NCBI RefSeq assembly: GCF_010015445.1
Contig: NC_053114.1
Location: 19,784,224 to 19,848,223, forward strand
DNA: 64,000 bases
Reading direction: 5' to 3'
Source of the DNA: Perca fluviatilis
Taxonomy: Eukaryota; Chordata; Actinopteri; Perciformes; Percidae
The position numbers and the translations under genes were made by a program. Of this stretch, positions 23,290 through 34,487 are shown piece after piece (positions within the stretch are counted from its first letter, which is position 1; each line of letters begins with the position of its first letter). The notes beneath the pieces were generated by a model, which was given only the letters and a program-made list of their open reading frames with translations, made no database searches and had not been told where the DNA came from.

Positions 23290-26200
23290 TGTTTGAGTTT
23301 TGTTTCAACAAAAGGAGATAGATCATCTTTTGTGGCATCGGGCTCTGGGTTTATTATTCTTTGATTATCATCATACCCCTTATGCTATTGATAAGGAAAT
23401 TGGGGCCAACATGAGGACCAACAGAGGACTTCTTGAGGTGGTTTATCTGGTGGACAACTCATGTCTGTAAAACTTGCAAAATGTCTTGGCCCTGTACTAA
23501 CAACTGCCCCATGTGACTCTACACCTGCCCATGTATGTGACAACACAATACACAGAATGGGCACCTCTTTAACCCTCCTGCATTGACCTTATTTTGCAAA
23601 GCGCTCATAAAAAACAAGATCCAATTACAGTAAGCTGGCATATGCAGATACCAAGTACTATGGGTAAATGCAAGGGCATGATCAGATTGTTCATTGTCTG
23701 TATTGCATATCCAGATGCACATTACACTTTTATAGTAGGTGTATATAAAGTCATAATCCATTCAGCCCCTAGGTCAGCAATACAGTCAGTCAATGCTAGC
23801 GCATGCTGAGCGTTTAAGCCTGAGCACTGAAGCAAACAATGCCAGGGACACATGGATATTTTTTGTTTTCTCATCATGTAACGGTAGGTTGACCAACAAG
23901 CTAATCTCCCAAAACTCAGTGTAGTCCATTAAGCAAAGCCTTTTATCCTTATATCACAGGTAGTGACCGGTTTGTTTTTATTTGGTTGGTTGCATATGAG
24001 ACGTGTGCACATGTATTCAAACTCTAACAACAATTTATAAGGAAGGAAGGCATGCATGAATGGATCCAATATATTGCAGCATACCATTCTTGATTCACTG
24101 GGACTAAAACTCAATTTAAAAAAAATTTCCCCATTTTTTTGCATAATTTGCATGTGTCACTGACAGTTCTAAAAAATGTTAACCATAGAATGAAGACAAC
24201 CAATGATCTAATTTAAGGACATGAGGTGGTTTCTCGTTACCACATCTTTCTTTGCAGCTGTAAGACCAGAAAGAAAATAGCCTTTGATAGCTTGACAGTT
24301 AAGTTAAAAGGAATCATTCCCTAGTATAACATAGTGTCTGGTGGTGATCATAACTGATAGGGCCGAAATTTACCTAAACATCATACTTCTGGACTTTGCC
24401 AAAACATATGAATAAAGGTAATGAGTGATTTTTGTGACATGACAGAAGGGGCTTGGATGTATTTTTAATTAGCAGTGTTTTGAAGAAAAAGATAAGCTAC
24501 AGGAAGACCATTTGAAATGCATTAGCTGTTTACTGATTTATTTTTTTATTTTTAATTCTGTACTCAAATCTATTCCCATGTGATGTTTATTATATTTCTA
24601 TACACAAAACATACATCTGGATGAGTACTTGGTACTATTTCTTTCTGTCATCAAATGCCTTTGAAGAGGTTCACTACATGGACCTGGACATAACGGCATA
24701 TAAGAAAAAGATGACCCAGGCAAATTAGAATAATCTTTTAAATCTTAGAGAGGCTTCAGTCCGTTATCATTTATATTGGACGTGGTGTGAATCCTTTGAT
24801 TTGTCTACTTAAGGAGGTAAATTGATTCCCCCCCCCCATTGTAGAGAGATTATTTTTGAACAATGGTTCATCTTAATTCCAGTCCGTTTGCAGATATATT
24901 CTGGATATAATGTGCAGTGATTGGTCCAAAGCGACAATTGTGAGACTGTTTGCTTTTGGCACATTTGGGCCTCCACTGAACTAGTTTCTGAAAGGGCGGC
25001 GCATAAAGGCATTATAAAAGCATCCAAAACAAATAAAGATGGAAAAAATAAATGAGATTAAGCAACCGGAAACAATGTTGTGCATGAGTGATTGTGTATG
25101 GGAGCAGAATTTTCACAGACACAGTGTATTTTACTGCAGTAAATATGACACAAAACAACAACTAATATTCAATTTTACATAAAAAGTATTCTTGACCATG
25201 TTATTGTTTTTCCAAAACATAAACCATGACTGGATTATCTTCATCTTGTCTCTTAGCTTTACTTCATGTTCAGCATGAATAATTAATTTAATAAGTAATG
25301 CATGATAAGACTAGACAAAAAACATGAAAATTAATATAACTGCAAATACAATCCATTTTACATAATGTAACAATGGTTCCTTGGTAACCTGGAGGTGTCA
25401 TTTCAGCCAGTAATAATGAAATATTAAACAATATTAGAAAGTAGAAACTGGTTGGATCAGTATTTTGGGATGTAGGTTGCAATGCTGACAAAGAAATTAC
25501 ATCTGTGGCTCTTCTGGCAGCAGCACCATCACAACAGCTCTCTGGCTTGCATATTGTGGTATTTCCATTTGATTGACGGGCGTGTCATAACCAGAGACGT
25601 ACTGGGCAGACCCCCAACTGCCATTGCTTCTCCTGTCAGTGTGGTTGGTTTGAAGCTGTCTACATGGATTGTCTGGCCAACATGGAGAACATGGTGAATT
25701 AGTGAAGTTGACATGGTAAATCAGTGGAGTTGGCTCTGCAGTGCACTGCTGTGTGCCATGCGTTTTATCCCCACAGTGGCTGGTTTACAGGCTATGAGCC
25801 GTGCTTATCAACCAGCAGATGCCACTGAAGGTATTTGTATGTGTGCATATTGGTGTTTTAGCATTTTAAGTTCCCTGTTTAGTGTTCACAAAGATCAAAA
25901 GCAAGTATTGGGCAAATAATTATGAATTAAAACCCAAAACAAAGCTAGGTCCTCATTCACCTGCCATCATTCTAAATGTATATTTAATGTTACAGTATTT
26001 TACAGTGTGTGACCTGAATTTTGGCTATAATGCATGAAAAAAAACACGAGAGTTACATTAAGTCGTAGGCTACTTCTTGCTACACATTTTGTCATTTCAC
26101 GTTGTGATTTTGTCAAATTTCTCATTTTTAGAATCTTATATCGTGACACATATTAACAACATAAATCTCCAACCATATTCATTGCTGCATTGTGCAGTGG

Positions 26201-26320
26201 TGCAAGATGTTTTCAGATATTTTACTTACTAGGTAAAATAGGAAACTAGCACAAAAAGTCCTGCTTTCAAATTCTCTCTTAGGTACATAAATATTTGCCG
26301 CAGAAAATACATCATCAACA
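23290..26320. other. Unique-looking non-coding DNA
   Basis: No gene or recognised repeat. A short C run (ccccccccc) lies near 24829-24837. AT-rich segments such as 24530-24560 are low complexity. Confidence 0.45.
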
Positions 26321-26637
26321 AGTATCAGAAGTAAAAGTATTCTTTCGGCACTAGAATGACCCCTTTCATTGTGATATTATAATATTATTACTGATGCATT
26401 ACTGTGTATGCCACATTTTATGTTGTAAATGACAGAAGTAAAACTCATTTTGATCTACTTAATATACTGTTTGGTAGTTTAATCTCTAACAAAGCATCAT
26501 ATGTTATGCACAATGGGGTGAACATAACCTATTTCCTTCTGAAATGTGGTAGAGTATAAAGTAACATAGCATGGGAATAGTCAAGTAAAGTGCAAGTACC
26601 TCAAAACAAAGTACTTGAGTAAATGTACTTAGTTCTG
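26321..26637 (+). repeat. Dispersed teleost repeat, family R1 copy 2
   Basis: It shares 'tactgtttggtagtttaat' and neighbouring sequence with 2091-2409, and extends further right to 'agtacttgagtaaatgtact', the usual right end of this teleost family. It stops before the expected terminal motif, so the right tip is lost or diverged. Confidence 0.72.
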
Positions 26638-27109
26638 TTAAACTGGCTATGACAGTTGATGTTTAGAAATTCTTCTGGCTACAATTATAATACAAATTTG
26701 AGGTCCCATTTAGCTGTCGTAGATCTGTTTCCCTGAGGGTATGACTGACATAGACCACACAATGATGTGCACAACATAAAAAAGATGAAAGGAAATTGGG
26801 GAAAATTCAACCTCAGTACAATTTGCTGGAAGTAATGCATTCTTAAAAACTTGTTTATACTGCAAAAGGGTTAAAATAGCACATGTATGGTTGATTAAAA
26901 ATAAAAGATATTTGGGAATGTTTTTCCTTTTTTTTTGAAATTCCTATCAACTATTGCACAAGATAAGCTGTGAAAAAAGGCAGACATGAGTGAACATCAT
27001 TTAAATTGCTTCAGTCACCTGTAGTTCAGTCCCCTCGAGATACGTTTTGGGTACCATGGATACTGTGTGAATTGCCATAATGCTATTAGCAGGAAACAGA
27101 GATATACAG

Positions 27110-27112
<3 letters not shown>

Positions 27113-27147
<35 letters not shown>
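27113..27147. repeat. (TG)n microsatellite
   Basis: About 17 perfect TG units. Confidence 0.97.
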
Positions 27148-27150
<3 letters not shown>

Positions 27151-27555
27151 ATCAGACAGGGAGAAAGATAGTAACGCACATTCTCAGAGATAGCAAGGTG
27201 CAGTGACACAGCAGACAGAGAGTTATCAAGGCAGAGAGAAAACTGTAACATTTTGATTAAGCCCATCACATCGGGCTCAGACCACGCAGACTACAGACAT
27301 CCGTGCTTGGCCGTCTGTCAGTGGTCAGAGTCGCTCACTCCCTCCCTGACCTCCCTATAGCCAGGAGCTCTAATCACTGTAAAACCGATTCATTAAAATC
27401 TGCTGTTAGTGAGAGGACACACACGCGGGTGAGTAAATGGACCACAGCCAATTATGTGATTCCCTGCCAGTTAGAAAGAGATTTAGTCATTAAGTATCTC
27501 TGAGGAGGGTGACAGTGATCACTACAGAAGATCTGCACATTATTATAGAGTTTGG

Positions 27556-27557
<2 letters not shown>

Positions 27558-27595
<38 letters not shown>
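27558..27595. repeat. (GT)n microsatellite
   Basis: About 19 perfect GT units. Confidence 0.97.
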
Positions 27596-27598
<3 letters not shown>

Positions 27599-29759
27599 CT
27601 CCACTTGTAAGTACGTGGTTGACTCTGCATGGCTTGCGCACACTTAGCCGGAGTGATAAAACCTGAAAACAAAAAAATGAAATGTAAGTATAACAAATCA
27701 AATTTTCAACAGCATAAAAGGCTCCAAGCTGAAACAAATGTGAACACAAAGTTCTCTACATTAGGTGGAGATATTTTTCAAATGGTAGCCTAACTCTGAA
27801 GAATAGAGTTGTGATACAAACAGTAATCACAACTGACACGTTATCTTAAAATTCTGAATGTAGTTTAAGGCAGCAAGTGGCTTCTGTTTGTGTTACTGCT
27901 AAATGAGCATCCCTATGGAAATGCTTTCTATTTGCTGTGTTTGATTCTGCAATATGATAAGACAGGCAAAGGACTAAATTAGAGGCATGTGGGCAGATTC
28001 AACCCCCTTGAGAAACCAAGGAGAAAATGCAATCGGGACTTGGTTTGGCTCACCAGATGTACAGTGCCAGTACAAAGCCTGATGTGCCGGATGTCATTCT
28101 TCCGCTATCTCCCCTATTTATTTTGCAAGGGCAACATCGCTGCATCCCTAAGCCTAAAATGATCGTGATTGGTTTAAAGAAATGCAAACAACCCAGAGCA
28201 TTTTCTTCCCTTGTAGCAGTCCTAAGTCTTGTAGCTAGACCTTACTCAAGCGCTGACACGGAGCAATGAGAGACTACATGTTTATTAGCTTGCAGTCATC
28301 TTCTTCCCGGTCTTTGTGGACTCATTGCAGCATATGTTGGCGTTACATTACCACCACCTGTGAACAGTGGAAAAGTGTGACACCTTTGGTTGGACTGTGT
28401 AGTGTTGCATGTGAAAATGACAATTATAACAGGGACCCATTCGTAGAAAAATAGCTTCATTGCGCTATTAGCAGTTCCCTAGGGAACCTTTAATGAAGGT
28501 GCAATGCATAATCGCTGCATTGGAGTGTGGCTCCAACATTTTAGTGATTACTTTTATTTAGAGTATTGTGGCCAAGGGGCAGATGCGCCCTGAAATTTGC
28601 CAACCCTAGTAAATTTAGAGATAGGTTTTTTATGAATCATTGTGCTCTCTTTTCAGCACACTGCTGTTATGCACTGTGACAAACTGTTACAAGATACAAA
28701 CTGTATTCTCTCCTGGAGTCACAATGGATGTTTTAAGTGTAAGAACCAATTCATTTTTTTGTAGGAAAATACATTTTCCTAACTACCTAACTGGTTCAGA
28801 AATGGATAAGGTAGCAGATACAAGTGTTCTGTGGAGAATTAAAGCACATCAGAGGCAACACTTTGGCAAATAAGTAAGTGTAAACCACTTTGCCAACCTT
28901 GTGTGCATTCCCATTTCCTTTAGGGCCCGTTGCTGTGGTGTTAATCCAGGTTTAGCCTATTTTTTATTTTCTGTTAGGCAGGTAGGCCTAATCTCAGGTT
29001 AGGGTAAGGGGAATCATTTTTAGGTTATGTACAATTTTTTATGTGTCTTAAAATGATATCTTGTCTCCGGATTCTACCTATTATTTTCCTCTGCGTTATT
29101 ATGGAACATAATTTAAGTTTTTGAGTGTTCAAAGGTGCGTCATGTTCCATGTCACATTACTGACATGTTTTTAAAGGGTTATGAAATAGTAGTACAATTA
29201 GATGATTGGCAGCCTCTTTCAGCTTTCTGCGTCACATTTCACATCCCTGCGCTCCAGGGTTGGATTTCATGGATAATATGCCGTATCACACAAAGAAAAC
29301 TGCTTTATGGCATAGAACAGAAGGAGAGCCAGAGACCTGCAGCTTTTAGAATTTATTGCAAAAGCAGATTGTGGAACAAGTGAATGGTTGATGGCAAAAT
29401 CACATCCAACCTTCCATCTAACAGCCCCTTTTAAAGTCCAACTGAACTTAATTTCTTCCCAAAGGCCTGGAAAACTTGGATCTGTGATTTCTTTCACTTT
29501 TATTTTTGTTGTTACCTTAAGGGCATACACAATTTGTCTAAAGTGTGAAGTAGAATCAATACTGCAATATCAAGTGAACCTCTGTTAAACATCCAACTGT
29601 ATTTTCCCCGACCAGCAATTCTGGGTGTTCACTGTGTGGAGCTGAAAAGAGATCAAGCTTTTGAAAGATGTTGTGGATCTCATTCAAATTATAAGCAAGT
29701 TATGATGAACAAAGTATGTTTCTAAAGTACTGTTTTCTTTTCAACTAAGACTACTTCAG

Positions 29760-30057
29760 AAAGCTGCATGATATCTCTGCGCCAAAGTAGCAGTGCTTCG
29801 GCTGTGCTTCCACCCAATATAGTCCCAAATCAATATCTGCCTAGGAAATCGTCTAGTCTTAATCGGCATTGCTATTTGTACTCGTTGTGAATGCTAACCG
29901 GCAACAAAGGATTCCATTCACTACGCTAAGCTAAGCTAGTGGAGGTGCTGCCGGACTAAGACAATGCATGCACTGCGACAAAAATGCGTTTGCCCATTTA
30001 TATAAATATAGAGGAGACGGTGAATAACCCTATTTCAACAAACGGTGGCGTATTCCT
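29760..30057 (-). repeat. TTAA-ended MITE fragment
   Basis: The right end is 'aaacggtggcgtattcctt' followed by TTAA at 30058-30061. The inner sequence includes 'ccaaatcaatatctgcctag' and 'aatgcatgcactgcgac', familiar from a teleost repeat. A matching left end with TTAA was not found, so this copy is truncated or decayed on the left, and the left limit is approximate. Confidence 0.6.
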
Positions 30058-30061
30058 TTAA

Positions 30062-31078
30062 CTAAACATGTTTTACCATTATTAGAATCTTTTACCCTAA
30101 CAGTGGTAATCCTGTGCTCAATGCAGTCATCTACAGGACTGCTGACCTACTACATCTCTAACTTCCATCTTCCCCTTGTATACCCCTGGATCCTCAAAAT
30201 CCTGCACATTTAGTTGCAAACCTTGGTGACACTAACAGGAACCATTGAGTTAGCTGAACAAACCCCATCAGCCTGGAGGTAATCTATCTGGACCATTAGC
30301 TTTGCTGTCACACTTGACTTCATCTAATTCCCTGACATTAGAGATTGACCAGAGCAGATAACATCTGAAGTCTTTGTGTTATTAATTGTGGATTACCTTA
30401 TATGGCCCTACTATTGACTCATTTGAATCCACTCTTATATTATTTCTTATCACATTGTGATTTATTACTGGGTGGTTTTGGCCCTCGGCTTTAAGTAGAT
30501 TTTTTTTTAGGTTCACGGTTGATTTACATATTCATGAGGAGAAGGTTCACTGCAACCCACAGATGAAGCTGGCAGATGCTCCCTTTGATACAATAAAGTG
30601 TTTTAATTACAGTAAATTAGGTATTTTTTGACATTCAAACCTTGGAGGATGGTTAACAAGATACTTACCCATGGTATATAACATCCTTCAACATCAAAGT
30701 AGCTTCAAAGGTTAGAAAATGACTTTGCATTATATACTAGTTCCCCCTTATATCCTCTTCTGCTTCATCATTGTCGTCGTTGTTGAATTCCAGCTCTGCC
30801 TTTCTGTTAATATGGCATTTGTTTATGTTACTGTACTCTATTTTGCATTAAAATAAGATATAGTGGATATAGAATGAAGTATATACTTAGAGCTGTTATA
30901 TAGCATGTGTTAGGATCATGCACCTGCAATACAATTACTAAAATAGTTCAAATTTAACCATCTATTTTTAAGTAAACTTTAACAAATACCATGCTAAATG
31001 TTGTCATGCATTGCCAGGCCTATTTCCACAGCACTGTGAAGAAAGGTAAAGGAGGAAAAATGCTCTGGGTTGCCTCTC
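30062..31078. other. Unique-looking non-coding DNA
   Basis: No gene or recognised repeat. Confidence 0.45.
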
Positions 31079-31197
31079 TGGTGCCATGTAATACAATAGA
31101 ATCAGGCAGTTATGCATTTTGCGGCACTGATTCATGGTTGTTACACAGAAACTACCAGAAGCATTTCCAGGTAATCTCTACACCTCTGTTATTCTAA
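31079..31197 (+). repeat. 119-bp tandem repeat, unit 1
   Basis: The unit runs from 'tctctggtgccatgtaatac' to 'cctctgttattctaa'. It includes 'cactgattcatggttgttac' and 'accagaagcatttccaggta', shared with units 2 and 3. A 556-bp transposon separates it from unit 2. Confidence 0.88.
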
Positions 31198-31753
31198 CCG
31201 GGGATTTCCACTGGATGCGTAACAGCTGCGGACCGGCTGCGCTGCGTGTCTGCTGCGTGCTCTGCCGTCCGTGAATACCCACCGGGTCCGGATTTGTTGC
31301 GGAACGGCTGCGGCCGTGACTGACAGCTGTAGTCACGAGGACCCACAAGTTCTCGCAAATTCAGGTAGAATAGAACCACAAAACCACCACCAGTTAGTTT
31401 CCATCCAGAGGAGTAGAGGGGAAACAACTCTGTGCTGTGTTTTCAAGGTGTAGTGCAGGGAAATATGATCCGCCGTGAGCATATTTTATTTTGAAAATTA
31501 ACCGGATATTTATTTTGTTTCTGTGCTCGACTTCCTGTCCCGCACTATCTGCCGTGTGCTAAATTGCTGCGGAGCTCTTCGGCGTCCATCAAAAATAGAA
31601 GCTCTGCGTATCTGCTGGAACTGGGACGGAGTAGGGACGCAGACGTTCCGCAGTCTGTGGAAATACACACATTGACTTTAATGGAAACCTAATGACTCCG
31701 TCGACGTTCCGGAGACGTTCCGCAGACGTTCCGCATCCAGTGGAAATTGCTGG
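31198..31753 (+). mobile_element. PIF/Harbinger-like MITE (556 bp) inserted in the 119-bp repeat
   Basis: The ends form an imperfect inverted repeat of about 35 bp with a perfect core, atttccactggatgcg at 31204-31219 and its complement at 31732-31747. TAA precedes the element (31195-31197) and follows it (31754-31756). The unit 2/unit 3 junction at 31871-31880 shows the uninterrupted 'ttctaatatt', so the 3-bp duplication is TAA. Three-bp TWA duplications are typical of PIF/Harbinger. Three 11-bp direct repeats (gacgttccgSa) lie just inside the right end at 31703-31735. There is no coding capacity. Confidence 0.85.
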
Positions 31754-31756
31754 TAA

Positions 31757-31875
31757 TATTTCCATATAATACAATAGAAACGGGCAGTTTTGCATTTTGT
31801 CGCACTGATTCATGGAAATTACACAGAAACTACCAGAAGCATTTCCAGGTAATCTCTACACCTCTGTTATTCTAA
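31757..31875 (+). repeat. 119-bp tandem repeat, unit 2
   Basis: Same length as unit 1 and ends identically ('cctctgttattctaa'). It differs at scattered positions, such as 'catggaaattac' in place of 'catggttgttac'. Confidence 0.9.
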
Positions 31876-31972
31876 TATTACCATGTAATACAATAGAAAC
31901 AAGCAGTTTTGCATTTTGCAGCACTGATTCATGGTTATTACACAGAAACTACCAGATGTGTTTCCAGGTAAG
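31876..31972 (+). repeat. 119-bp tandem repeat, partial unit 3
   Basis: It follows unit 2 without a gap and matches for about 97 bp to 'tttccaggtaa', then diverges. Its start supplies the empty-site sequence for the insertion between units 1 and 2. Confidence 0.88.
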
Positions 31973-32257
31973 AAGTCACAAGATTAAACATATCATTTCG
32001 AAAGTATTACCTTGAAACAAAAGCGAAATGTTTGGAACATAAAGGGTGGATGAATTTCAGCATTATAATATGGGAATTACCAATTTTAAATTCCAAGAAG
32101 TTTTATCTAATTTGCAAGGTATTACGCAGATAGTAGCCTATAATACAGTGAAAACATCAGCATATATTACCCCATTATTATCATGTTATTACAATATTAA
32201 TATAACTATATTACCATTACCCAGATATACATATGGTTATCGAACCCTTTCCTACTT

Positions 32258-32333
32258 ATTACATTGGTAATTGCATGTTATTACATCTGTTACCTTCTTA
32301 TCACCTTATTACCCCAGTATTACATCTTATTAC
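32258..32333 (+). repeat. ATTACC-rich repeat, left copy
   Basis: It matches 34405-34487 in order: 'attac.ttggtaatt.catgttattac', then '..ttacc', 'ttatca', 'ttacccca', 'tattac' and 'catcttattac'. The two copies flank the piggyBac-like ends as direct repeats. The 'ttacc' spacing also continues upstream to about 32100. Confidence 0.7.
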
Positions 32334-32350
32334 CCCTTAGATGCATAAGT

Positions 32351-32368
32351 GGGGTCAAAAATGACCCC
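32351..32368. repeat. Subterminal palindrome, copy 1
   Basis: ggggtca-aaaa-tgacccc: a 7-bp perfect stem with a 4-nt A loop, 17 bp inside the left tip. Confidence 0.95.
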
Positions 32369-32516
32369 AGCGGTTGTTTTTTTGCAATATCTTTGTAATA
32401 ATCTTTCATGTATTCCTCAAATAGGTTATCTTTGACATGAGGCCATTTGGATTTTTATCTAATTATATTTTTTAGTAATTGCATGTTTTGTATCAGTACC
32501 ACACTTTTCCATACGT

Positions 32517-32534
32517 GGGGTCAAAAATGACCCC
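32517..32534. repeat. Subterminal palindrome, copy 2
   Basis: Identical to the palindrome at 32351-32368, including preceding GT ('gtgggg'). A 'ttaaccctagg' motif follows at 32561-32571 and could be another piggyBac-like tip. Confidence 0.95.
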
Positions 32535-32705
32535 AAGCATTTTCTATGCAATTTCAAAGGTTAACCCTAGGAGCCTTTGATTTTTATCAACTGTGACTGT
32601 CAGGTATACATTTAATGTTGATCCACACATCTAATGCCAGCAGTCTCACCACCCTGAACATTATTTTTAATACTCTCTACCAATCACTGATCTGATCACT
32701 GCTAC

Positions 32706-33231
32706 TAAGGCCCGGGACACATTAACCCGATTATCGGCCGTGGGACAGTCTGGCGAGGTCAGTGACTCATATCTGTTCGGTGTGTCCCGTGCCGTCATCC
32801 GTCTGGGGGGCTGTTGGCGTTCATTTTGGCCGACCTGACATGTTCGGTTGGCGGCAGGGAAATCGGGACTCACCCGGAAATGACGAGCGCAATGAGGTGA
32901 CGACTACGTATCTCAAAATCTGATGAAAATCTTTTAAACTGACCTTTGTTGAGCTGAAATGAAGACAGATTCAGCAACTGCATTGCGGCGCCTGGCATTC
33001 TCGCTTAAAATGTTTTCAGAAACACCGTTTCAGTGAACTATTTTAGCACAATATGAGATGTATTCTGAACGGCCGCCCCGCGACAGTCTGGCTCTCAATA
33101 TCCGGAGAAAACAAACCCATGTGACGCGTTCGTCCAATCAGCTGCCGGTTTTCATTTCTTGGGCAACATTACAGATTAGCGCCGCCTGCTGTTATAGAGA
33201 TGTATTACGTCTCGTCTCCTCTCGTCTTTTT
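32706..33231 (+). mobile_element. Inverted-repeat element family R2, copy 2
   Basis: Begins 'taaggcccgggacacattaa' and parallels copy 1 (15444-15948) throughout. An internal segment near 32966-32996 (gacagattcagcaactgcat...) is absent from copy 1. The right end does not reach the expected 'atcgggttggtgtg' terminus; it is replaced by a perfect hairpin at 33232-33256. Confidence 0.78.
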
Positions 33232-33256
33232 GGTGTGTTCTGTGGCAGAACACACC
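33232..33256. repeat. Perfect 11-bp hairpin at the broken right end of R2 copy 2
   Basis: ggtgtgttctg (33232-33242), loop tgg, cagaacacacc (33246-33256). Copy 1 has a single 'ggttggtgtgtcgg' here, so the second arm is specific to this copy. Confidence 0.9.
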
Positions 33257-33468
33257 AGTAGTTATATAATTTCTAACTAGTAACCACCAACATATCAGAA
33301 AGGTCTGTTGGTACTTTGACATTTCCAGATGAAAATTAATTTCAGTGCTCAATATTGTGTCAGTCAATTACAATGTGTCACGATGACAGTCAGCCTTGAT
33401 GAAACTAAATAGTGGTGTGTTTATATTTCCTGTCAGTAGCTGGGGTGCAACCATAGACTGTAAATAGT

Positions 33469-33540
33469 ATGGCTGCAACTTATGGTTATTTTTAATCAAT
33501 TAAATGTTTAGTCTATGGAATGTAACAATAGTTACAAGCT
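33469..33540 (+). repeat. hAT MITE fragment
   Basis: 'atggctgcaacttatggtta' and 'ttagtctatggaatgt' resemble the first 70 bp of the hAT MITE family at 14460-14800. The right part is missing. Confidence 0.4.
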
Positions 33541-33848
33541 ATAAAGACAAGCACGTTTTGCAAGATTTCATGCGCTTTCAGTAGAGCAAATATGATTTCA
33601 AAATGATTTATTATTTTTACTAGTGGCTCTAAACCTGCTAGCATTTACAGCACTTCTCAGTAGTTCGTGATATGGTCACATTATTTAATCTATGGATTTG
33701 TATACAAGGACACGTTTTTCTCATTTTTTTCAAGTAGGTGAGGACAGTTTTTTAACTAATGAATTTCAATGGGAAGCATATTTCGTGATCAGAGCATGAT
33801 TACAGTAGCAAGTAGTATTAAATACCAAAAATCCAAGTAAGGAGGTTG

Positions 33849-34045
33849 GTTGGGGTTGTGGATGGGTCAAACAACACAGGACTTTCACTCCGGAGACCGG
33901 AGTTCGCGTCCCGGCGTAAACCCCAACTATGCCGTTGTTGTGGCGCGTCGGCATCCCAGAGACCGGGGATCGCATCCCGGCATGTGGCGTGTCCTTTCAC
34001 CGTGCTTCTTTTCCGAAACCCAACCTCCGTATAGATGCTTCCCAT
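33849..34045 (+). repeat. SINE-like segment with two tRNA-type B-box motifs
   Basis: ggagttcgcgtcccgg (33899-33914) and ggggatcgcatcccgg (33965-33980) each look like a T arm with B box. They are 66 bp apart and each is preceded by 'agaccgg'. The sequence before the first (actttcactccggagaccgg) resembles a tRNA-Glu anticodon arm with TTC. No clear A box or full cloverleaf is present. It is either a decayed tRNA-derived repeat with a duplicated head or chance similarity. Confidence 0.4.
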
Positions 34046-34222
34046 TATGTGCTGACCACACGAATAAATGACATTCTCAGCAACACGAAATAAACGAGAT
34101 AATCGTGTCCGTGGACACGAATCAATAGATTAAAATTAACGTGACCATTTCACGAACTGCTGTGAGACCGTGCTGCCCTTAGACATGCACACTATGTAAA
34201 TATATTCTTGAGCACAATCATG

Positions 34223-34224
<2 letters not shown>

Positions 34225-34254
<30 letters not shown>
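34225..34254. repeat. (GT)n microsatellite
   Basis: About 15 perfect GT units. Confidence 0.97.
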
Positions 34255-34257
<3 letters not shown>

Positions 34258-34404
34258 ATATTGTGTTTTTAAGTAGTAAGTCGTTTTTTGACTTAAGAAA
34301 GAAATTTCTGAAGTTTACCGCATAAAACGCATTCATTCTAATTGGAAGAGTGTAGGTACCGGTAGGTCATGCATCTAAGGGTTACTGTGATGTATTACAT
34401 AGTT

Positions 34405-34487
34405 ATTACTTTGGTAATTACATGTTATTACCTATATATTACCTCTTTATTATCACACTGTTACCCCACTATTACCATCTTATTACC
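34405..34487 (+). repeat. ATTACC-rich repeat, right copy
   Basis: Direct repeat of 32258-32333 with small gaps and substitutions. It begins about 24 bp right of the piggyBac-like right tip. Confidence 0.7.

Larger units (their letters stand above)
26638..29759. other. Unique-looking non-coding DNA with two TG microsatellites
   Basis: Apart from the TG runs at 27113 and 27558, no repeat is recognised and no exon is supported. The frame at 28027-28269 has no recognisable motif. Confidence 0.45.
32334..34381 (+). mobile_element. piggyBac-like ends framing a composite 2.05-kb insertion
   Basis: cccttagatgcat at 32334-32346 is exactly inverted at 34369-34381. TTAC lies immediately outside both (32330-32333 and 34382-34385). 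CCCT tips and 4-bp duplications suit piggyBac, whose usual target is TTAA; TTAC is unusual. Two 18-nt palindromes, ggggtcaaaaatgacccc, lie at 32351-32368 and 32517-32534. Similar GGTCA/TGACC palindromes occur near the ends of teleost piggyBac MITEs as I recall them. The interior holds R2 copy 2, a hAT fragment and a SINE-like segment, so it has taken later insertions or is itself composite. No transposase is seen. Confidence 0.62.
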
